A stretch of 64,000 nt of DNA from Fereydounia khargensis. Its lineage: Eukaryota > Basidiomycota > Ustilaginomycetes > Urocystidales > Fereydouniaceae. The position numbers and the translations under genes are program-made. The DNA is taken from assembly GCA_026413255.1 (NCBI GenBank), contig JAOCZO010000021.1:178791-242790 (forward strand). The letters are read 5' to 3'. Below are positions 1-11,438 of this stretch, piece by piece. The notes under the pieces are model-generated. The model made no database searches. It was not told the origin of the DNA and saw only the letters and a program-made list of their open reading frames with translations. Each line of letters begins with the position of its first letter. Within the stretch, counting starts at the first letter, position 1.

Positions 1-2178
1 ACTGCCTCCCAAGGCACGGAATCGCTTTGCACGCGCCACGACCGCTTGCCAGGCGGAGACCGAGGCACCAACCAGTACCGTCCAGTACGAGACGAGAAGC
101 ACGCGTGACCATGGTCGCTGGCCCTTGAGGAGAAAACTCAACGTCCACAGCCATGGGTCGCGCTTGATGAGCATCCAACGCACCCATACGCCAAGCACGC
201 CAAACACAAAGATGGACGCAAATAGATAAAAGAAGCCTGCAAGTAGCCTCCGGTGCAGGTCACGCTTGTCGGGCCAGCGCAGGCGGTGCGTCGGCTTTTG
301 AGCCAGGTTCCGCGAAAGATAGAGAAGCGGCGAGAGCAGGAAACCGATCATGAACGTACCGACGACGAGCGCCAGTTGAAAGATGAGCAGCGGCGTGGGC
401 ACGCGGAACGTCTTGATATAGGGTGTAGTCATTGGCAGCAGCTTGGCGACGGTGAGGTTGATGGTCTCCATGGTGAGCACGACACCACCGGTCGCAACCA
501 TACCGAGCTCACCCAGCGTAAAGCTCTTGCGGGCGAGACGAGAGATGGTGTACAGATTGGCCTGGAAGAAGAGCGAGGCGGTGATCACCTCACAGCGGCT
601 CAAGTTGTTCCACAGGGGCAGTCCGTAGTAGATGGCCCCCTCCCTGCCCGCTTCGAGCAGCAGAGCGACGATGATCGAAAAGGCGGTAAAGCTTCCGAGC
701 TTCTTCCAGTTGCTCTTGGGGAACTCGTGTGGCCGTTTGATCCACTTTGTCGCGAGAAGATGGAGCAGCAGTGCGGTTGAGGTCATACAGACGAGGCTGA
801 CAAGGCTGTAGAGCGAAAGGACCAGTGGCGTGAGGTCCCCTGGCGGATGACCCCGCGAATGCAAAATGGGTGGTATCCCTTCGACCAGCCAGGGTGGATT
901 TGGTAGGCCTTGTACAGAAGATGAGTTCTTGCGTCCGGAAAAGGTTTGCGCGCGTTGGAGTGCTGAAAAGAGACTCGTGACAGCGAGCATTGGAACGAGA
1001 AGGAGAGCCATGAGCGCGCCGTCCTCGGGACACTCGCGGTAATTGCGGTGGTCAGTAGCCCAAATGGCGCCCTTTTCGCTTGGATCACGGAGGAAGAAGT
1101 ATGCCGTGCTCGTAGCGGACAAGAGGCCAAGTTCTGGAATGGAAGAGCGGGATCAGTCTTAGTGTACATGGAGGCATGCAGAAGAGAACAAGCACATACC
1201 GAAAGCATGGACCCGCGTTTCTGGCTTGCTGTCATGAGCGAGGCCGTAGTAGGCTGCGCCAGCAGCAGCGACCATCATGAGGGCCTCCACAGATGGGTTG
1301 AAGCGGAGGCGACGCCTAGTGCGGCGCTTGCTCTGGGCATTCGCCTCGTTCGCACCGGCAGAGACTGGAGAGCTGGCCTTCTTTTCCGAGTGCAGGAGGC
1401 TCTTGGAGGCAGCAGCTTGTGTTTCCGAGTGAAGGGCGCGGCCGTTGGGTGGCGTGGCGGTATCAGAGGGGAGGCTGAAGAGTGCCCTTTTTGGAGAAGC
1501 TAGCAGGCCATTCGTTGCTCTGGACGGCACTTTGAGGCTGCCACCGGCTTGGCCATTGGGGGTCGATCCTTGGTCGGAAGATGGAGGGATGAGATGGGCA
1601 TCGCGGGCGAGAGAGCGCGAGGCGCGCCGGTTGGAAGTGTCCCAGTCAAAGGCCTCGAACTCGGAGCTCGAGTTGCCCTGGTCGCTGCTGGATACATACC
1701 CTGTGCCACCAGCACCAGAGGGGCCAGCGGCGTAGGTGGCGCTTGAGTAGGGTGCTGTCGAGAGATCTTCGGCGGCTTCCCTCTCGGTAAGAGACTCTGA
1801 TTCGACTATATCGTCGCGATCAAGGAGGAGGAGCGCGTCGGCGTGCAAGGGGGCAGGGAGCGATCGTTGCTTGCTGGGCCGTGTGCGTGATCGCGAGTTA
1901 GAGTCGGCGGTGAAGGATCTGCGCTTGACCGAGGTGGAAGTGGAAGCAGGGGCCAGGGTGGAGCCGAGTGAGCTGGCAGAGCTCTGGCTATTGCTCTGGT
2001 TGTGCTGGGCTCCCCTGTTGAGGAGGGAGCGAGAGCGACGCCATTCGCGGACGCCGTCGCGGTTGGCACTCTGCTCGTGGCTCGAAGAGCGGCGACCGTG
2101 CTTTCGAGGCTTGGTCAGGTCAAACGCGGGCCTCTCGAGGCTGGGAGAGATCGAGTCGGCCGACCACGTCCGTTGCAT
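1..2178 (-). CDS. SEC59: Dolichol kinase (N-terminal part; runs off the left edge)
   Basis: Dolichol kinase makes dolichyl phosphate in the ER membrane for N-glycosylation, O-mannosylation and GPI synthesis. Two exons are visible, 2178-1200 and 1133 to the edge, joined over a 66-nt GTATGT...CAG intron. The first 326 residues are Ser/Arg-rich and low in complexity. The second exon stays open for 377 codons and has many hydrophobic segments. It includes SFTLGELG, matching the SFTLGE motif I know from Sec59/DOLK proteins. The C-terminal CTP-binding part lies beyond the window. The start is the first ATG of the open frame. Family assignment rests on that motif and the membrane pattern. The long N-terminal extension is unusual. 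Confidence 0.72.
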
Positions 2179-3217
2179 TGCTGCGCCACGTCTCGCGCGA
2201 TCGGAACGAGCCGAAGTTGCAGGGCGGTGGCAGTCGGAAGGGCCGATATCAGGCGCACGCAGCAGACGGCACGCAGAGCTAGTCGAGAGAGGATACGATT
2301 GACGGGGTGTGCAAAGTGGCTGAGAGACCCATGCAGCGTCGTTGAGAGGAACGAGAGGGCGTCACTGTATCAGGCGATTAGGTAGCAGAAAGATGCTTTT
2401 CGTAATCCGTGGAGAGAGCTCTTTACCTCCAAGAAGGAGGGGAAGGGGGATGGCACCGGTCCCTAATAGATACTGTAAAGATGGAGAGAGAAAGAAGGAA
2501 AGGACCTCTGAGAGACTAGCCGGAGAAATGATGCCAGGAGAGAGAGAGAAAAAAAGAACGTGTTGGAGTGCGAGCGAGGCACTGCTGGTGAAGCAGCTGC
2601 GAGTCTGAGTGCAGGTGGAGTGTGTATGTGGGTGTGGCTGACACGGCGGCAGGCCAGACAGAATCAAGTTGGGAATTGCCATCGCGCGTGCCGATGCGAT
2701 GCGACACACGATTTTCAAGGGTTCTCTCTCCCTTTCGCCTGTCTTTATTGCCGAACCGAGCTGTAGCTTGCGAAGAGGCTGGGCGTCTTTGCTTGTGGAA
2801 GCAAACAAGCCTTGCAGTTAGTGTGCCGCAGGCATACACGACGCCACTCCACTACTGCCTCTGAAATAGGTAAAATAGCTGGTCGCTACTGTCTGCTTCA
2901 TCTGGGATCCACAAAGTACAGTAGTACGCTGATCAATGGCAGGCGATCTTCAGGGCACGCACGATCGGGCGAGCACGCATCCAACAATTTTTTTTCTTTT
3001 TTTTTTTCTTTTCGGCCCGGCGGTGGTTTCGCAGCCGAATCCGAGCCAGCACCGTTCCGCGGCGCGTGTTTCTCTTCCCGCTACAACGCATCGTCAGTCG
3101 TCACGCAGGCTACAGTAAATCGCTGCGATACTTATGAAATTGCAAGAAAATGGTCTCGTACAAATTCAGCGCTCAGCAAGTCTGAGATAATGGCGGGGAA
3201 ATGGTCCGGAGCTTGAT
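2179..3217. other. Intergenic: SEC59 upstream region and APSES gene 3' side
   Basis: No supported gene. It holds the upstream region of SEC59 and the 3' flank of the APSES gene. A T-rich tract lies at 2988-3010. TACAGTA-type words occur near 2919 and 3110. Confidence 0.6.
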
Positions 3218-4443
3218 TTAGCGAAAGTGTCCGTGGGAGTTCTGGTTTTCGAGCTCGACGAGCTCGCCGTTGCGAAAGCTGCAAGGACCGCGTGTCAGTC
3301 ACGGACGCAGTCGTGGTGCAAGGGCTTAGTGAACTTACATGACGGGTTTTGCGGGACCGAAGACGGACGTCTGGTGCGCTCCGGACGCGTGGAGCTTCTT
3401 GCGCCCCTTCTTGTTGCCGCCAAAGTAGATGCGACCAAAGCCCTCTTGGTCGGGGCGCAAGCACGAGTCCGGAAAGTCGTAGCCAAAGAGCGGGACCAGG
3501 TCGTCGCGAATCTTGAAGGCCACGCGGCGCGAAAGCTCCTTGGCGATGTCAAAGGGCAGCCACGTGCCTGGTCAAAGGGAATGGGGTTAGCAGAAGCGCG
3601 ACGCAGCGGGCAGGGAGAGTGGATGTGCTTACCTTGGATCTTGAGAAAGCCGCCGCGAATCTTTTTGATGTATTGGGCGAGCTCGGGGACGCCATCCTGC
3701 ATACGGGCAATGTCGGCTATGAAAGAGAAAGGTGGTCAGCCACGCTAGGCGCCAAGTAACGAGGGGGAGGAAAAGAAGACTCACCTTTCGTGTTTCCGAG
3801 GGCTTTCCAGATGCTCGTGCTGGTCCATCGCCTCGGGATCAGCAATCATGAGAGGTGACGCTGGGAATGATGAGATGGAACTTACAATCTGACCATCGAA
3901 GTCTCCGTGTCGATCATGAACGTAATCCCGTCAACCTCGTATTCGTAAACTAGATTGAAGAACACAGAAGATGCGAATCAATCTTGTGAGCGCAAGCTAA
4001 GGGGAAGGAAAGGAAGTGGAGTGGAGAGCAAACTTACCCGTCAAGTGGCCCTTGGAATCCGTGCCCGTCGCGTACCTGCCCTTGCTGACCAAGTGGCTGG
4101 TCTCGAACAGGCGAGCCTTTGTCGGCGGCTGGATGGACGCCAGCCACTCGGCCACGCTGTCATCCGCCCCTGGCGAGGGGGTAGGGGGAATGTCGAAGGT
4201 CCTCTGGTCGACGGGTGACGAGGGAACGGAGGCAGCGAGGCTGCAGAGGGCGACGGCGGCGCTGTGCTCGTCGCTGCAGAGCGCCTCTCTCTCCTCGAGG
4301 CGGAAGAGGCCAGACAGGCCCACGGCGGACACGCTCGCGCGGCGCGGGAGGGGCAGCGTGCGCGACACACCGTGGTAGATGTCGCTGAACGGTCCATGGT
4401 CGCCGAGCGAGCGGACGCGACGGACCTCTGCGGATGGATGCAT
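3218..4443 (-). CDS. APSES/KilA-N type DNA-binding protein
   Basis: Six exons read 4443-4038, 3949-3886, 3831-3785, 3716-3633, 3567-3339 and 3278-3218, giving 296 residues. Every junction is GT-AG and keeps frame. The spliced middle reads YEVDGIT, then RWTSTSIWKALGNTK, then GGFLKIQGTWLPF, FKIRDDLVPLFG and CLRPDQEGFG. This is the APSES/KilA-N fold as found in fungal APSES regulators and in Bqt4-like nuclear-envelope proteins. The first 130 residues are not conserved to my eye. The start is the ATG just after a likely 5'-UTR acceptor (TTTTACAG), so an upstream untranslated exon is probable. Role: nuclear DNA binding, target unknown. I cannot choose between transcription factor and Bqt4-like anchor. 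Confidence 0.82.
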
Positions 4444-4975
4444 GTCTGTAAAAGAAGGTACCGTAATCAATAAACGAGCGTGGGTTAGCGAGCGTCTGGG
4501 GAAAGTAAGCGGCGATGCAAGTCGACGTACTGTACCTGTCTATATATAGAGTATAGTGGCTGAGTATCGTCGAGGGAAGACGGGGTTGCGGGAAGTAGAC
4601 GTTGGAGAGCAGCAAGTGTGATGGAGCGAGTGTGATCCGCTCGAGTTGGACTGGGGGTCTTTATCACTTTGAGTGCGCCCAGTCCAGCCCAGCCCAGCCC
4701 AGCGATCCTTCCGCGCCGTGGCGTGGGCCAGAGGCAGAGCGGAGACTGACTGCCCCAAGGATCCAATGTGACGGTAGCTTAGGGCGGCACGGTTACGAGG
4801 GGTAGAGAGAGAATCACGCCGACGCCTGTCGACGCGAGAGACACGAAAAAGAGGGTGGAGTTGAGTTGTGTGGGCGCTGCGCTCCTCTGTGTCGAGCTTA
4901 AAATTTCCAGTGGCTGTCACGACCTGATCCCCGGGTAGAGATTGTATCGCACTCGACTCGACTGGCTACCTTCCC

Positions 4976-5000
4976 TCCCCGTCCCCGTCCCCGTCCCCGT
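4976..5000. repeat. CCCCGT hexamer microsatellite
   Basis: About four tandem copies of CCCCGT lie upstream of the APSES gene. Confidence 0.9.
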
Positions 5001-5200
5001 CACGAGTCGGACGCTGCTAGGCCAGCAGCCACAGCCCGTGCACGAGCGGACTCAAGGTTCTGTGGCGCTCAGTCGCAAAGATTTAGGGTAGTCGTGTTAA
5101 GATGAGATGAGATGCGATGGGGTGCGGTGGGGAAAACAGTGTTTTGGAATTCAATCGAGCACGAAAGACTGGTAGAGTACTGCAGAGGAGAGGGAATCTG

Positions 5201-5232
5201 GGTGTGGGCGTGGGTGTGGGTGTGGGTGCGGG
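5201..5232. repeat. GGTGTG-type hexamer microsatellite
   Basis: About five tandem copies of a GGTGTG/TGGGTG unit, one imperfect, lie just 3' of the PRE10 stop codon. Confidence 0.85.
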
Positions 5233-5241
5233 CAAGAGACT

Positions 5242-6427
5242 CTAGTCCTCCATCTCGTCGTCAAGTGCCTCCTTGGCCTTGCGGACAGCCTCCTGCGCAC
5301 GCGTAAAGGATAGAGTGTACGAGCAGATGGATAGGTTCATTTGTCAGCTCAAGCCAAGCACTGGACTGGGACGCAAAGTGGACTGACCTTTCTCAAGTCT
5401 TCCGGGACCATCTCGTGCCGGCCATTGCTCTCCGGCCCAATCCACGAGATTTCGAGCTCAAAGTCCTTGTCCTTGGCGTCATCGTGTACCTTGAAGATGC
5501 TGTACATGGCGCAGGCAAAAGTCAGTGTCAGGTGGTCGACCTTGCTCGGCCGGCGATAGATGGACACTTACATCTTTGCTGCCTCGTCCACTGCCTCGCT
5601 CATGCTAAGGGTATCCAGGTCGAGCTTCTCGATCTCGGTCTTTGCGAGCTGGCGTCCCTTGCCGATCGCACATCCATTGTATCCCCAAAAGACGCCTGAG
5701 GGTTCGATCATGTAGATCTGAGGCCCACGCGAGTCGTCAATGCCAGCGAGGATGGTGGAGATGCCGAACGGTCGCACGGACGAGTAGAGGGTGAATGCCT
5801 GAATGTACAACCCAAGGCGGTCTGCAAGAGCCTGTGTGTGCGGACAAAGGGAAAGGGGTCAGTCGATCCGCGTGCGGAGGAAAGCGCAGCGGGACACGTA
5901 CTTTGAGTGGTGATGGGAAGCGGTACGTGTCGCGGTGGTTGACAGCCTCGTCACGGGCGCGGCCGGCAATGTGCTTTCCGTCTGCGGTGAGACCTGCGGT
6001 AGTCTGTGGATGTGAGTGTGGGTGTTGGTGTGTGTCAGAGCAGGCAGGCAGCCAGGCAGTCAGCAGAGAGGGAGACGGGAGAAAGGACGTACGAGGCCAA
6101 TGTGTCGGTCGACGTTAAAGATGCGCCTGTTCGAGCCGGGGATGAGGAGCTTGGACTGGACGAGCTTCTCGACTGCGATCACGACGCCCGTCTTGGTCTT
6201 GATGGCGATTGCCGTGCCGGCGTTCTCTACTGCCTTGCCCGCATACTCGATCTGGGAGGCAGCACAAGTGTCAGTCTTTTGGCTCACGAGAGGAACGCGA
6301 CGCGGATGGAGGATGGCGGGTGGCGGGTGGCGGGTGGCGGATAGGTGAGCGGACGTACCTGGAAGATCCTTCCGTCTGGCGAGTAGGTACTCGCGGAGAG
6401 ATCGTAGCCGGTTCCTTGGGATGCCAT
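5242..6427 (-). CDS. PRE10: 20S proteasome subunit alpha-7 (PSMA3/Pre10)
   Basis: A structural alpha-ring subunit of the 20S proteasome core that helps gate substrate entry; it is non-catalytic. Six exons read 6427-6359, 6251-6093, 6003-5902, 5831-5572, 5499-5388 and 5292-5242, giving 250 residues, the usual alpha-subunit length. The N-terminus [19 protein letters not shown] is the alpha signature, followed by [44 protein letters not shown] and an acidic end DDEMED. The order and spacing match yeast Pre10/human PSMA3. Its promoter is shared with the divergent SNP1 gene. Very high confidence. Confidence 0.97.
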
Positions 6428-6821
6428 GGCTGTGGGTGTGTGGTGGTGGTTTGCTTGGTGGTTAGCAGGTGTGGTCTCGGTGTTGGAGGGACGCGCAGGC
6501 CAACGCAAAGCAACGTAACGCAGCACAGCGCAGCGCAGCGCAGCTCCACCCAACAGCCAACCCAACAGCCAGGAAGCCTGACTGGCCAGAACAGACACAT
6601 ACGCATGCCCTCCACAGAGAAAGGGACGCGCAGTTGCAGCAAGGCATTCGATCACCACGCACCCGACTCGACTCGACTTTCTCGGGCGGGACAAGCCAGG
6701 CGAGGCGAGAAAAATCCACGCGATCCACGCGGGGCTCAGCACTGGGCTGGACCTTCGCGACATGTGACACTACTCGTCGACAATCGACCTTCTCTCCAAC
6801 AACCACTTGGCAGGCAGCAGC
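6428..6821. promoter_or_regulatory. Divergent promoter between PRE10 and SNP1
   Basis: A 394-bp gap separates two divergent start codons, so both promoters must lie here. It includes the AC/CAGCG-rich stretch 6500-6550. No specific factor site is claimed. Confidence 0.7.
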
Positions 6822-7949
6822 ATGACGCACCTACTTCCGCCGAACCTGCTTCGGCTCTTCACGCCGCGTCCACAGCTACCCTACAGCGCGCCGCTGCCCG
6901 GCGACCGGGACCCAAATGCCATCCCACGTCCCAAGCAGATCGAGCAGGTCAGCAAGCGCAAGCGCATCCGCCCGCTCGACGGCGTTGCAGCCACCCTCGA
7001 ACGCATCAAGCAGGATGCAGCAGACCGCGGCGAAGTCACCGAAGACACCGAGGACACCTCCAGCTTCACCCATGCTAAAGTGACTCTCGTCGAGATGGCG
7101 CGTGAGGACAAGAAGCGCGCAAAGGAAACCGAAAAGAAGCAGGGTCTAGAAAAGTGTATGTATGCAGCTGCAGCTGCCGCCCTCAACCGCACCGCACCGC
7201 ACCTGTGGACATCTACTCACACTTTTCATTCTCGTCCTTACACTCTTGCAGATGATCCGAGCAAAGATCCAGAAGCAGTCGGGGATCCGTTCAAGACGCT
7301 CTTCCTCGCGCGGCTAGCGTACGACGTGACCGAGAAGGACCTGCACCGCGAGTTTGACATGTACGGCCCCATCGAGCGTATCCGGCTCGTGCGCGACCCG
7401 TCAACAGGCAAGAGCCGCGGGTACGCGTTCATCCTCTACGAGCGCGAGCGAGACATGCGCGCGGCGTACAAGGATGCGGAGGGGATAAAGATTCTCGGGC
7501 GGCGCGTCATGGTCGACGTCGAGCGTGGGCGGACGGTCAAGGACTGGAAACCCATGCGCCTCGGTGGTGGACTGGGCGGGTCCGCGCGCAAACCAAAGAA
7601 GGTCGAGGAACCGGAGCCGGCTGCGAGACCTATGATGGGCGGAGGCGGGTTTGGCGGCAGAGGAGGACGAGGCGGGTTCAGGGGTGGCTCACGCGGTGGC
7701 GGATTCAGAGGCGGCGCTCCTCGAGGCAGAGGCGGGCCACCGAGGGGATACGCTCCTCCCCCCGGCTACGGAGGCGACTCTGGGTACGGTGCCCGCGGAG
7801 GCGGAGGCGGCGGTGGTGGTTATGGCGGAGGAGGAGGAGTAGGAGGTGGAGGCTACGGCGGCGGTGGCGGTGGTGGGTACTCGAACGGTGGCTATGGCGG
7901 CGGCGGCGGCTACGACAACGGACCACCAGCCAAGCGAGGACGCTATTAA
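6822..7949 (+). CDS. SNP1: U1 snRNP 70 kDa protein (U1-70K)
   Basis: A component of the U1 snRNP that binds stem-loop I of U1 snRNA and helps recognise 5' splice sites. Exons 6822-7155 and 7252-7949 give 343 residues. The start MTHLLPPNLLRLF matches the family N-terminus; an in-frame ATG five codons upstream is less likely. The spliced junction reads LEKYDPSKDP, where the family has a DPxxDP motif. An RRM follows with RNP2 LFLARL and RNP1 RGYAFILY, then VDVERGRTVKDWKP and GGGLGG, all family hallmarks. The C-terminal third is an RGG/Gly-Tyr-rich tail. The 96-nt intron is a multiple of three and has no stop, so unspliced mRNA stays open. Confidence 0.96.
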   Translation: MTHLLPPNLLRLFTPRPQLPYSAPLPGDRDPNAIPRPKQIEQVSKRKRIRPLDGVAATLERIKQDAADRGEVTEDTEDTSSFTHAKVTLVEMAREDKKRAKETEKKQGLEKCMYAAAAAALNRTAPHLWTSTHTFHSRPYTLADDPSKDPEAVGDPFKTLFLARLAYDVTEKDLHREFDMYGPIERIRLVRDPSTGKSRGYAFILYERERDMRAAYKDAEGIKILGRRVMVDVERGRTVKDWKPMRLGGGLGGSARKPKKVEEPEPAARPMMGGGGFGGRGGRGGFRGGSRGGGFRGGAPRGRGGPPRGYAPPPGYGGDSGYGARGGGGGGGGYGGGGGVGGGGYGGGGGGGYSNGGYGGGGGYDNGPPAKRGRY

Positions 7950-8216
7950 ACACCCTCCCCTCTCCATGTACTGTACACTATTTCCACCCGATCCCATCCT
8001 CACACCCATTCTGAAAAGCAAACAAGCGAAGGAGAAAAAAAAAAATAGGCATTTTGGGGATGAAGGCAGGCAGGTCATAACAAGCGCGAGAGCGAGAGCG
8101 AGAGAGGACAAATACAACAATAGTCAGGGCAGGGCTAAGCTTAGTGGTAGTTAGTAGTAGTTGGATAGTAGTAATACTGTAACTGTTTCGTGGGGGAGGG
8201 GAGGGGGGTTGGGGGT

Positions 8217-10282
8217 TTAACGACGCCGTTGCATGTCGTCCCAGCCCTGCGGGTACTGCTGTTGGGATGCGGGGGCGTTCATGACCGCCGCGAGGGGCTG
8301 ACCGGCTTCGAGGAGCGCCGCTTTCTCGCCGCACTCCTTCTCTACGCGCCAGTGGCGACGGAGCGCATCGCTGCGCGGGAAACCTTTGCCGCAGATCTCG
8401 CACACGTACGGCTTGTCGCCGCTGTGCACACGCGCGTGTCGCTCCAGATCGTGTTTGCGCGAAAAGGCACGCGGGCACACGGAGCATGCGAACGGCTTGA
8501 GTTGCGAGTGCGAGCGTAGGTGCGCTTTCAGGTTGTACGAGCGGTTCTTGGCAAACGTCTTGTTGCAGTTCGGGTACGGACACCTGGCGATGCCTTCGGC
8601 GTCGATGCTGGCGTCCATCGCATCCCCAAGCGCGTTAATCATGTCGGATGAGTTGGACCCGCCCATAAAATGCCCGTTGTGGTGCGGATGGTGGTGGTGG
8701 TGCATTGGCCCCGGCGGCCCTCCCGCAAACATGGCGCCACGAGGCATATGTGGTGGCTGTGGTTGCATGAGGTGGTGAGGAACTCCCCGCCCAACTGGAT
8801 GCATCGGAGGACCGCCTCCGGGCATCATGCCCATCTCACCGCCGCCCATCATGTGTGGATGGACGGTTGGCGGCAGCTCACCCATGCCACCGCTCCCTGG
8901 TGACCGATGAGGCATGCCATTGGGCGGTGGAGGCCCGTACCCTGGTGCATCCGGCCTGCCAGGAAGACCCGAGTTGACTGACATCGGTGGTGGCGCGGCC
9001 ATGCGACCAGCTTGCTCTGGATCGTTACTGTTGGCACCGCCGTAGCCCCCAACCAGTCGTCCTTTACCAGGCGCTTGTGAGGGAACCATCATGATGTCTT
9101 TGCCACCGACCTTGTCGCCAGAATGCCGTCGTTGAGCCGGGTCGAGATCGGAAGGCGGGTATGCAGACATAACGGATGGGTTGGCGCCAGGCATGACCTG
9201 AGGCCGTTGGTAAGGCGTAGGGCGGCTGTAGGGGAAAGGCGAGTTCTCACGCGAGCTCTTGAAGGATGTCCTTGAGGGTCCAGCGCGCGACTCGTACATC
9301 TCATCCGCAACAGAAGCACCCACTGATGTTGGACCAGGGTACAGAACGGAAGGCGCGGATGCTGGGTCGCCTACGCCCGGTGGGAGGCCGTCAGAGCTGG
9401 AGAGCATGCTCCTGTCGCTCTGGGCTGAGATGGGGCCCATGTATGAACTTGGCGGTGGCGGCCCTCGGGTGGCATGTGTATCGGAGCTGTGATCGAACGA
9501 GTCACCGAAGCGTGCGACGTGTACCCCATCGGGCGTGTACTGAGATGGGTCGGCACTTGGAGGAGGCGGGAGATCCATGGCATCGTAGGATGCAGTATTG
9601 GGCATGGTGTACTCCGAGTTGGCAGTGAGCTGTCCATCGCCGGGCAAACTGGATGAGGTGGACCACAGGCCGTATTCGCTTGCAGCACTCAGCACAGGGG
9701 TATCGGTCGGGTCCATGCCGAACGAGACGACGCCGAACTGGTTGAGAGAGTCGAACACGTTCAGGCGCGTGTGTGCCGACTAGAGGAAAAGAAGCGTGTG
9801 ATGATGGATGGTCAGCAAAGAGAAGGAAGCCCGAGGAGAAAGAGACAAGAGGTGTAGGAATCACTCACGAATTCATACTCTGGGGCGTCGTCCAGTAAAG
9901 AAGCTGGCAGTTCGGGGAACGAGAGGCTCGAGTCGGTAGAAAGGTGACCTAGGCTGCCCTGACCATTGACAGAACCCATCGGAGGCGCAGTCGAGGGGGG
10001 GTCCGCCTCAAAGTCGATCGGAAATGAGGGGCCATCGGGAGGGCAGGAGGCGGTCTCGATCGGAGCGCTATGAGGGGGCACAAAGTTGAACATGGCCTCC
10101 GAGTCGCTGTTGGCAGAGGCAGTGGATTGGGAGGGGAGCTGTTGGCTGGTGTGAATGGCGAGTGCGCTGAGATGAGAGGGAGTGGGCGCGGGCCGCGCAA
10201 AGTCTGGGTAGGAATGGTCGATTTCGGAGGACATTCCCGTGGAAAAGTGTGCAGACCTTGGTGTTTGAAGGAGTGTTGCCAT
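8217..10282 (-). CDS. C2H2 zinc-finger transcription factor (three fingers)
   Basis: Exons 10282-9869 and 9779-8217, joined over an 89-nt GTGAGT...TAG intron in phase 0, give 658 residues. Most of the protein is Ser/Pro/Gly/His/Met-rich and disordered. Three consecutive C2H2 fingers lie near the C-terminus, at about residues 537-620: CPYPNCNKTF, then CSVCPRAFSRKHDLERH, then CEICGKGFPRSDALRRH. The SxNLKxHLRSH and RKHDLERHxRVHSGDKPY pattern resembles fungal Crz1/Ace2-class regulators, but I cannot assign an orthologue. The start is the first in-frame ATG (MATLLQTPRS); upstream in-frame sequence lacks another ATG. The gene is preceded by about 4 kb without genes, which fits extensive regulation. 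Role inferred: nuclear sequence-specific regulator. Confidence 0.9.
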
Positions 10283-10646
10283 TGCAGCGTGGGAGAGGGA
10301 TGTGACGCTGTCTGGAGTGATGGGGCGAAGACGTAGTCGATTATAAGGACCCGAGGAATGTCTGTAAGCTGTGGTATGGAAGGAAGAGGGGCCAAGTAAA
10401 GCCAAGGACGGAGGCGGAGAAAAGGGGAGGGAAAGAGAGCGGGGTTGATGTGTAAGCAATCCAATGTGTTGCTCGTCCGGGACAGGGTATCAGCCTCGTC
10501 TGATCAAATCGCAAATGAAGCCCGCACAGAATGTGGGTCCCTCATCACATCAGTCCGAGAGGGGGACAAGGTGAGTGAGGGCAAGGGCAAGGGGAGGAGA
10601 GTGGCCGAATTTAGGTATTCAGGTACGTGAATAACGCGGCATGACC

Positions 10647-10679
10647 GAGACAGAGACAGAGACAGAGACAGAGACAGAG
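10647..10679. repeat. GAGACA hexamer microsatellite
   Basis: About five and a half tandem GAGACA units. Confidence 0.9.
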
Positions 10680-10794
10680 CATGAATTGCTGCTCATGTCT
10701 GAGCCAGTCTGATAATACCCATTTCCGCTCGTACTCTCTTCTCTGCTCCTCCGCCTTGCCCCATTCTCTCTTGTCCGCGGATAGGAGAAAGGGA

Positions 10795-10820
10795 GAGGGG
10801 AGGGGAGGGGAGGGGAGGGG
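10795..10820. repeat. AGGGG pentamer microsatellite
   Basis: About five tandem AGGGG units followed by a short GA run. Confidence 0.88.
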
Positions 10821-11402
10821 AGAGAGAGAATGGAGGGACCCTGAATGAAATCGGGACGATCGCTCGGAGGTGCAACGCAAGACTCACCTAGACAGACAAG
10901 CGAGGCAGTGCGGCAGGAACGGCGAGAGTGTGGTCGTCAATGGGGGCCAGGGACAAAGTGAGCGCGGCTTTAGGATCCGAAGAGGAGGGCCAAGAGTCGG
11001 GTGTTGCGTTGCGAAGCAAAGGCCAAGGGAGTGCCAAGGGTCCGAGCGCAACGTGCGGTTGTCAGGCGAAATGAGCCAACCCAGATATGAGATAGGAGGA
11101 GACGGAAGCGCAGAGACGACCGGTCTGTATGGGTCACTGATCTGAAATGAAGTTGTTGAAGTTGAGACAGCAATCAATCAGCCCTCCACCGAGCTGCTGG
11201 TGCTAGTTCTGGCGCTGTTGCTGGCAGAAGCGTGATCGTGCGAATGGCCGTATCGGCAGAGCTGTGCGTGGAAAATGTCACACACTCTGATCCGGTCCGA
11301 GACGGAGCTAGGCCAACGTGACTGACTGGGCGACTTGAAGGCAGTCTTGCAGGTCTACTGAGCTGAGCTTATTGATGTGACTGCAAGCGATGCCGTAACC
11401 GC

Positions 11403-11438
11403 GACTGTGACTGTGACTGTGACTGTGACTGTGACTGT
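11403..11438. repeat. TGTGAC hexamer microsatellite
   Basis: About six tandem units of GACTGT/TGTGAC. Confidence 0.9.

Larger units (their letters stand above)
4444..5241. other. Intergenic: APSES promoter and leader
   Basis: No supported gene. It contains the APSES gene promoter with a probable 5'-UTR intron ending at 4444-4450, a CCCCGT repeat, a GGTGTG repeat and the PRE10 3' flank. Confidence 0.6.

Noticed and set aside
4976-5000. Telomere-like repeat
   Set aside because: Only four CCCCGT units inside a normal promoter region; not the TTAGGG type and flanked by genes.
6209-7078. 289-codon plus-strand frame between PRE10 and SNP1
   Set aside because: Crosses two confirmed genes in wrong frames and is low in complexity.
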